Part shown: one piece after another, positions 19,866 to 23,977 of the stretch
Position numbering within the stretch: the first letter of the stretch is position 1
How the letters are laid out: each line of letters starts with the position of its first letter
IMG/VR virus record: IMGVR_UViG_3300009155_003259
Location: 1 to 23,977 of that record
Direction: 5' to 3' (one strand)
Length of the DNA stretch: 23,977 nt
Source: a virus
Made by a program: the position numbers and the translations under genes
Notes under the pieces: generated by a model
Database searches by the model: none
Told to the model about the DNA's origin: nothing
Seen by the model: the letters and a program-made list of their open reading frames with translations, nothing else

Positions 19866-20728
19866 CAAGTGCCCCACTCGTTCTTGAACAAAGGAACTTG
19901 AAGTCGATCACTGTAGCGCCAGCCTTGATTCATGGCCAAGATAGCCACATTCTTATTGTTCAACGCATATACACTTTCAACTCCGCCAATGGGCATGAGA
20001 TACACATGACCCTTGAATCCTGCTGCACGATATTCTGCCACTGCACGTTGAGCATCTGCAAAATCTTCATTGGTAGAAATTACCAGTTTCAAGTATGTGT
20101 GCCCAACATCTTGGTATTGACACACAATCTTGGGACAAATAGCATCTGACCACTTCTCACCTGAACAAGGCAGTTTAGCACTCACACTAAATGTCAATGC
20201 TTCTCGGCCACGTGCCTTGTTACCCAGTGTCCAGTTTAACAAATATTTTCTAAACTCAGTGCTGAGTTCTTGAGTACCATTTGTTTCAAATGTGATCTCT
20301 CGAAGTCCGGCCATCTTGGGATCATCTAACAAACTAGGATATGCACGTTGCCAACCTAGCAATGGCTCGCCACCTGTGATCACAAGATGTTCGTCACGCC
20401 ATTCCTTAAATGGCAGCATGGTCACAATGTCTTCGGCAAGTTCAGTATTTTTACGTACAGGACTTAGATTCTTAAAGTCAGGATGCCAGCTGGCATAGCT
20501 ATCGCAACCAGTACTGACCAGTGGCAGCTCTTTGTATTTTTTAAACGGATGCATAGCATTCATGACTGCTATTTCATCTGCTTCTTTGCTTAGTTCACCG
20601 CGTGGCATACCAAATCCTGCGCATTTGAAGTTGCATCCAAACACACGCAAGAACACACTGGGCACCCCCATATACCGTCCTTCTCCTTGAATTGAGTAAA
20701 ACAATTCTGCTACTTTTAGTTTGCTCAT
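19865..20728 (-). CDS. queE: QueE-like 7-carboxy-7-deazaguanine synthase
   Basis: A 287-residue radical SAM enzyme resembling QueE, which makes 7-carboxy-7-deazaguanine for queuosine or deazaguanine DNA bases. SIQGEG (12-17) is the substrate-binding motif, GGEPLL contacts SAM and VSAKLPCSGEKW fits the C-terminal part. The iron-sulphur motif is split: C32-NFK-C36 is followed by a 38-residue insertion before C75 in GCDSYASW, which matches the canonical third cysteine (CX3CX2C). Canonical QueE are ~220-240 residues, so the insertion explains the extra length. QueC, QueD and FolE are not in the window. Its ATG overlaps the methyltransferase stop. Confidence 0.85.
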   Translation of the reverse strand: MSKLKVAELFYSIQGEGRYMGVPSVFLRVFGCNFKCAGFGMPRGELSKEADEIAVMNAMHPFKKYKELPLVSTGCDSYASWHPDFKNLSPVRKNTELAEDIVTMLPFKEWRDEHLVITGGEPLLGWQRAYPSLLDDPKMAGLREITFETNGTQELSTEFRKYLLNWTLGNKARGREALTFSVSAKLPCSGEKWSDAICPKIVCQYQDVGHTYLKLVISTNEDFADAQRAVAEYRAAGFKGHVYLMPIGGVESVYALNNKNVAILAMNQGWRYSDRLQVPLFKNEWGT

Positions 20729-21504
20729 ATTTTTTGTGCTTTAATTAACAAATGCCAACCTAGATATTCTTTAACTGCTGCTCGCATGTCTTCGGGCATG
20801 GCAGCAAACCAAGGCTCCAATTCGTACTCGCCAGTGCGATACTTAACTACATTATACATGAAACAATGATCTTGTCTAATCCTTAGGACCTCAAATTGTC
20901 CTTTTAAGAGATCATAAATTTCTTCTTTGCTATAGGCCTTGGCATACGGGCAATCTGCTTGTGCTTCAAATTGATCTAGGCCTTTTTGGATCATAGCATA
21001 CTTCCACGAATTCTTTGCGTATACCAACATACGGAACTCCCCGCCGGGCACTAATGCAGCATGGATGTTATTCAAACAAGTAGTCATGTCCGGATAGTGG
21101 TGCAATACCCCGCAACTGTATACTAGATCAAATTTTCCTAGACCGGCAACCGCAGCAGTATCTGCACCATCCATCACATGGAATTTGCCAGTTAACCCAA
21201 ACACTTCAAATCGTTGTTGACTCATGGCCACCGACTCTGCTGAAAGATCAATACCCACATAATCTGCACCGTGACGTGCAAACTCCACAGCATCTGACCC
21301 AATTCCAGATCCTATTTCTAAAACACGTTTGCCGCGCCAAAGATGAAAACTAGCAAAGTCACGTAGATGAGGTTCTACAAAGAATCTACGTTCCAAAACT
21401 TCATTCCAATATTGTTCTGTGCCCGGAACACTAAGACTGTGCTTGACGTTGCAAGGCTGAGTATTCCAGTACTGTTTAATTTTGTCTACAAGGTCAGTGG
21501 TCAA
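20725..21504 (-). CDS. SAM-dependent methyltransferase
   Basis: A 259-residue class I methyltransferase: motif I VLEIGSGIGSDAVEFARHGA (about 60-79), motif II YVGIDLS, and the motif IV region FDLVYSCGVLHHYPD (about 125-139). The VLHHYPD signature is typical of type 11/12 methyltransferases acting on small molecules, lipids or sugars rather than DNA. The only plausible start is a TTG at 21504, 11 bases inside the preceding gene. It sits between QueE and a glycosyltransferase-like gene. Confidence 0.85.
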   Translation of the reverse strand: MTTDLVDKIKQYWNTQPCNVKHSLSVPGTEQYWNEVLERRFFVEPHLRDFASFHLWRGKRVLEIGSGIGSDAVEFARHGADYVGIDLSAESVAMSQQRFEVFGLTGKFHVMDGADTAAVAGLGKFDLVYSCGVLHHYPDMTTCLNNIHAALVPGGEFRMLVYAKNSWKYAMIQKGLDQFEAQADCPYAKAYSKEEIYDLLKGQFEVLRIRQDHCFMYNVVKYRTGEYELEPWFAAMPEDMRAAVKEYLGWHLLIKAQKI

Positions 21505-22327
21505 GATCAGTGCTACTCCATGATTTCATTAGACCCTTATGATCTAATTTCAACATCTTTTCCCAGATGTTTATTTTGTTTTCTATACCCAATTTAAAAT
21601 GTGTTAGATCATATCCTGATTTTTCCAAATAATGTGCAATCTTGTTGGCATCATCTTGTCGGCGCATACGCCATGACATGTGATTGAAATCTCTAGGATG
21701 TGCAGGATTACCTTCTAGCATAGGACGATTCTTAAACACATTATCACCATTCAGACCAGTGAGATCAAATCGTTGATGTTCAATCATCACAGGTATAGTA
21801 ATCACAACATCCAACATCCATGCAACCTGGCTGGTCCATGCATCATTGAGTTGGTGTGGTGATATGTGTCCGGTAAGTTCTAACCATTTTTTTGGCAGGA
21901 TAGGGAAAATAGCATATGGATGATCATGATTGGTTTCTGCTCGCAGCAGTGCAAATTGATTGTTGTATTGTCGAATCACGTTATCCCAATGAGGAGTGGT
22001 CATTACTGCGTCATCGTTCCAGACTAGATACCAGCGAGCATCAACATGTTTTGCCAAGAAATTCACATATTCATTAAGACGTATATAGCCCAACGGAACA
22101 AAATTCAAAGCCAAATATTCTGCACCGATCAAATCTAACCATGGTTTTAAATCAGTGTTAAAATATTCCAGTCCAACAGAATCGTCTTGATCAAATGCCA
22201 ATAGTAATTTTATTGACTTATGATCAGCTGCATGATCATACAGTGATTTCACACTGGTCATCAGTGCAGTGGTTCTTCCTCGGGTAGGTAATAATACCCC
22301 GATATCATACTCGAAATTACAATTCAT
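21494..22327 (-). CDS. Glycosyltransferase family 2-like protein
   Basis: A 277-residue protein with a GT-A-like start (IGVLLPTRGRTTALMTSV) and the nucleotide-sugar/metal site ARWYLVWNDDAVMTTPHWD, with NDDA standing for the D-x-D motif. No membrane segment, so it is cytosolic. Target could be DNA (as in T4 base glucosylation), a virion protein or host glycan. Start is the ATG at 22327, preferred to an upstream TTG. It overlaps the next methyltransferase by 11 bases. Confidence 0.7.
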   Translation of the reverse strand: MNCNFEYDIGVLLPTRGRTTALMTSVKSLYDHAADHKSIKLLLAFDQDDSVGLEYFNTDLKPWLDLIGAEYLALNFVPLGYIRLNEYVNFLAKHVDARWYLVWNDDAVMTTPHWDNVIRQYNNQFALLRAETNHDHPYAIFPILPKKWLELTGHISPHQLNDAWTSQVAWMLDVVITIPVMIEHQRFDLTGLNGDNVFKNRPMLEGNPAHPRDFNHMSWRMRRQDDANKIAHYLEKSGYDLTHFKLGIENKINIWEKMLKLDHKGLMKSWSSTDLDH

Positions 22328-22344
22328 AATTTTTAACAATTATT

Positions 22345-23977
22345 TTATATGGTTAATAATTTTTTCTTCTTCACGGAAAAACTACCTTGTGCTTTGGCAC
22401 TTCCGGCACCACGTTGCGTTCCATTTGCATTTTCAACTCCCACAAGATCCACCGTGGCTTTACCAAAGTTTCTGCGTCTTGCAAAATAAAACAATTCTAA
22501 GAATCGATTAAGACTCATAGTTTTATCCTCTGGAAAGTCCAATCGATATGTTGTATAAGTCTTTGTCAGGGGTTGATTAAAACTCAAGTAATCCCAAATA
22601 TTATAATCTAACTCAAGATTCATAGGATATTGATTTCTATCATTGTACTTGATATAGTAACTTCTTTGTAGTTTCATTAGGCTGGTTGATAAATCTTCGG
22701 GTAGATTGTAGCGTTGTAAAAATATTTCCAAGAAATCATACAACTCATCTACTCGATCTTCTTGATGCATGTTCATGCTGGTTCTGTGTATGATATTCCA
22801 CCCGTGTATTTCCACACCAATCTTGGGATGGTTGATTTGACCAGTGGTCATCCAATTAGAAAAGTATTGTCTTGTTTCGCTTTGTTCTTTTTTCAACCAA
22901 TGATTGGTCATAAAATATGCAAACAACTCTTCGTAGTAATCATTATAATCGATACCTGTGTATTTGTTAATAAATCTAGCAACCAGTGTGGCAAATCCAT
23001 TGATGTGGAATGTGGTCTGGAACCAGGAAAAGATCTGTGCATCCAACATCACTGGTGTGGGCATGTCTTTGGTACCGGTGATGACATCAATGCTTTCTTC
23101 AATGTGTTCCACACTGTAACTGCCAGCAAAGTAATCTGTAACAGGTTGGCTGGTAATCTTGAACAATTTTTTCTGCAACAGATTCATTTCGGCATTTTCC
23201 AACAACTGCGCTTGAAACACAGTGATACCAGTGTGCTGATTTAACTCGTACAATGCATAAAAGTTTTTCTTCCAGGTTGTCAAGGTCTCACCTGGCAACC
23301 CAAGTATGAGTTCTGTGTATGCAGGAATATTACGCTGATCACATAATTCAAACACTTCTTCCAGTTTGTTCATCTCCATATTTTTGCGGCGAATATTTTC
23401 CAACACATCTTGGTCTAGACTTTGTACACTCAGTGTTAATCCTTGATTGAAGCCACGAGCATCCAACAGTTTCTTTACAATGTCAATCACTTCTTTCTTT
23501 TGATTTTTAGCCCAGGCCACACTAAACGTGCGTGGAGAACCGTATTTTTCTTGGCACTCAATTATCTTGTCAGCAATCATACCATCACGTTCAGGGAACA
23601 TGCCAAAATTAGCATCGGTAATTGAGATCCAATCAAAGTTGCGTTTGGCCATCCATTCTAGTTCTTCAAACACACGTTCAAGTTCAAACTTTTTAACTTT
23701 GTTGTAGGTTAAACTGCCCCAGTCACAGAATGTACAAGCAAACGGACAACCACGATTGGTTTCCAATGTACCTTGCCATGTTATGTCAGGATGATCAGCA
23801 ATCATCTGGTCAAAGATACCTGCCAAGTATGGGCTGGGCACTTCCTCTAATGATTCGATACGTTTGGAATCCTGGGTTTGTATTGCGAGGCCATTTCTGT
23901 TGATCAACAGTCCGGGTACATTTTCCCAATCTTTAGTTTCAAAGTGCTGTAGCACACGTTTGAAAGTTATTTCGCCT
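22345..23977 (-). CDS. Large radical SAM protein (B12-binding type), 5' truncated by the window
   Basis: At least 544 residues; the reading frame is open to the right edge, so the N-terminus is missing. About residues 73-85 of the visible part, ETNRGCPFACTFC, contain the CX3CX2C radical SAM cluster, followed by DWGSLTYNKVKKFELERVF and, later, LGLPGET. Residues just inside the edge (FKRVLQHFETKDWENVPGLL) look like the linker after an N-terminal cobalamin-binding domain, as in BchE/MiaB-like P-methylases, so a B12 domain probably lies beyond the window. The C-terminal ~300 residues resemble no domain I know. B12-radical SAM enzymes methylate or rearrange unactivated carbons; substrate unknown. 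Confidence 0.8.
   Translation of the reverse strand, partial: GEITFKRVLQHFETKDWENVPGLLINRNGLAIQTQDSKRIESLEEVPSPYLAGIFDQMIADHPDITWQGTLETNRGCPFACTFCDWGSLTYNKVKKFELERVFEELEWMAKRNFDWISITDANFGMFPERDGMIADKIIECQEKYGSPRTFSVAWAKNQKKEVIDIVKKLLDARGFNQGLTLSVQSLDQDVLENIRRKNMEMNKLEEVFELCDQRNIPAYTELILGLPGETLTTWKKNFYALYELNQHTGITVFQAQLLENAEMNLLQKKLFKITSQPVTDYFAGSYSVEHIEESIDVITGTKDMPTPVMLDAQIFSWFQTTFHINGFATLVARFINKYTGIDYNDYYEELFAYFMTNHWLKKEQSETRQYFSNWMTTGQINHPKIGVEIHGWNIIHRTSMNMHQEDRVDELYDFLEIFLQRYNLPEDLSTSLMKLQRSYYIKYNDRNQYPMNLELDYNIWDYLSFNQPLTKTYTTYRLDFPEDKTMSLNRFLELFYFARRRNFGKATVDLVGVENANGTQRGAGSAKAQGSFSVKKKKLLTI

Noticed and set aside
22762-23244. Plus-strand ORF of 160 codons
   Set aside because: Antisense shadow of the radical SAM gene with low-complexity, Cys/His-rich composition typical of reverse frames.

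Overview
The window looks like part of a large T4-like tailed phage (myovirus) genome that infects an aquatic Gram-negative bacterium. All genes I can support lie on the minus strand. They are packed with 1-30 base overlaps or very short gaps and include many 40-150 residue proteins. Other phage hallmarks are a T4 RNase H/FEN-type 5'-3' exonuclease, an endonuclease VII-type nuclease, a polynucleotide kinase, two RNA ligases, three tRNAs and a T4-type late promoter (TATAAATA). There are no structural genes, so the phage assignment rests on these hallmarks. The host is not identified. The Bug/TctC-type transporter genes would suit a beta- or alphaproteobacterial host, but that is inference.

Layout, left to right (transcription runs right to left). 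1-375: no gene; two 57-bp repeats each carrying a strong sigma70-type promoter, plus RNA hairpins. 376-535: tRNA-Gln(UUG) and an odd tRNA-Leu(CAA), directly behind a radical SAM gene (537-1295). 1523-2135: an endonuclease VII-like gene and a 42-codon ORF boxed by its own promoter and terminator. 2190-3855: a T4 Rnl1-like RNA ligase and a RelA/SpoT-type HD hydrolase with its own promoter. 3872-8764: an AT-rich set with a PP-loop ATPase, TctC and TctA transporter proteins, a 2-oxoglutarate oxygenase and a metallophosphoesterase. 8801-10557: a class I amidotransferase-like protein, small phage proteins and a CAU tRNA. 10590-13856: a frameshifted polynucleotide kinase, tiny ORFs, a secreted HExxH protein, a membrane protein and an Rnl5-type RNA ligase. 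13867-14657: a coiled-coil protein and a GIY-YIG nuclease, each with its own promoter. 14688-19865: small conserved phage proteins, a methyltransferase, a MazG-like pyrophosphohydrolase, the exonuclease, an SGNH hydrolase and a DUF2452-like protein. 19865-23977: QueE, a methyltransferase, a glycosyltransferase-like protein and a large radical SAM protein cut by the window edge.

Three themes emerge. RNA repair: a kinase, two ligases of different families and tRNAs fit defence against host tRNA-cleaving systems, although the kinase frame is broken here. Host metabolism and stress: a TctA/TctC uptake module, an HD ppGpp-hydrolase candidate and a MazG-like enzyme could reprogram the host. Modification chemistry: QueE, two other radical SAM proteins, a 2OG oxygenase, a PP-loop ATPase, two methyltransferases and a glycosyltransferase could modify DNA, RNA or glycans. 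The promoters are another notable feature: a recurrent GGTTGACC-N17-TATAAT signature, several placed so close to the start codon that the mRNAs should be leaderless.
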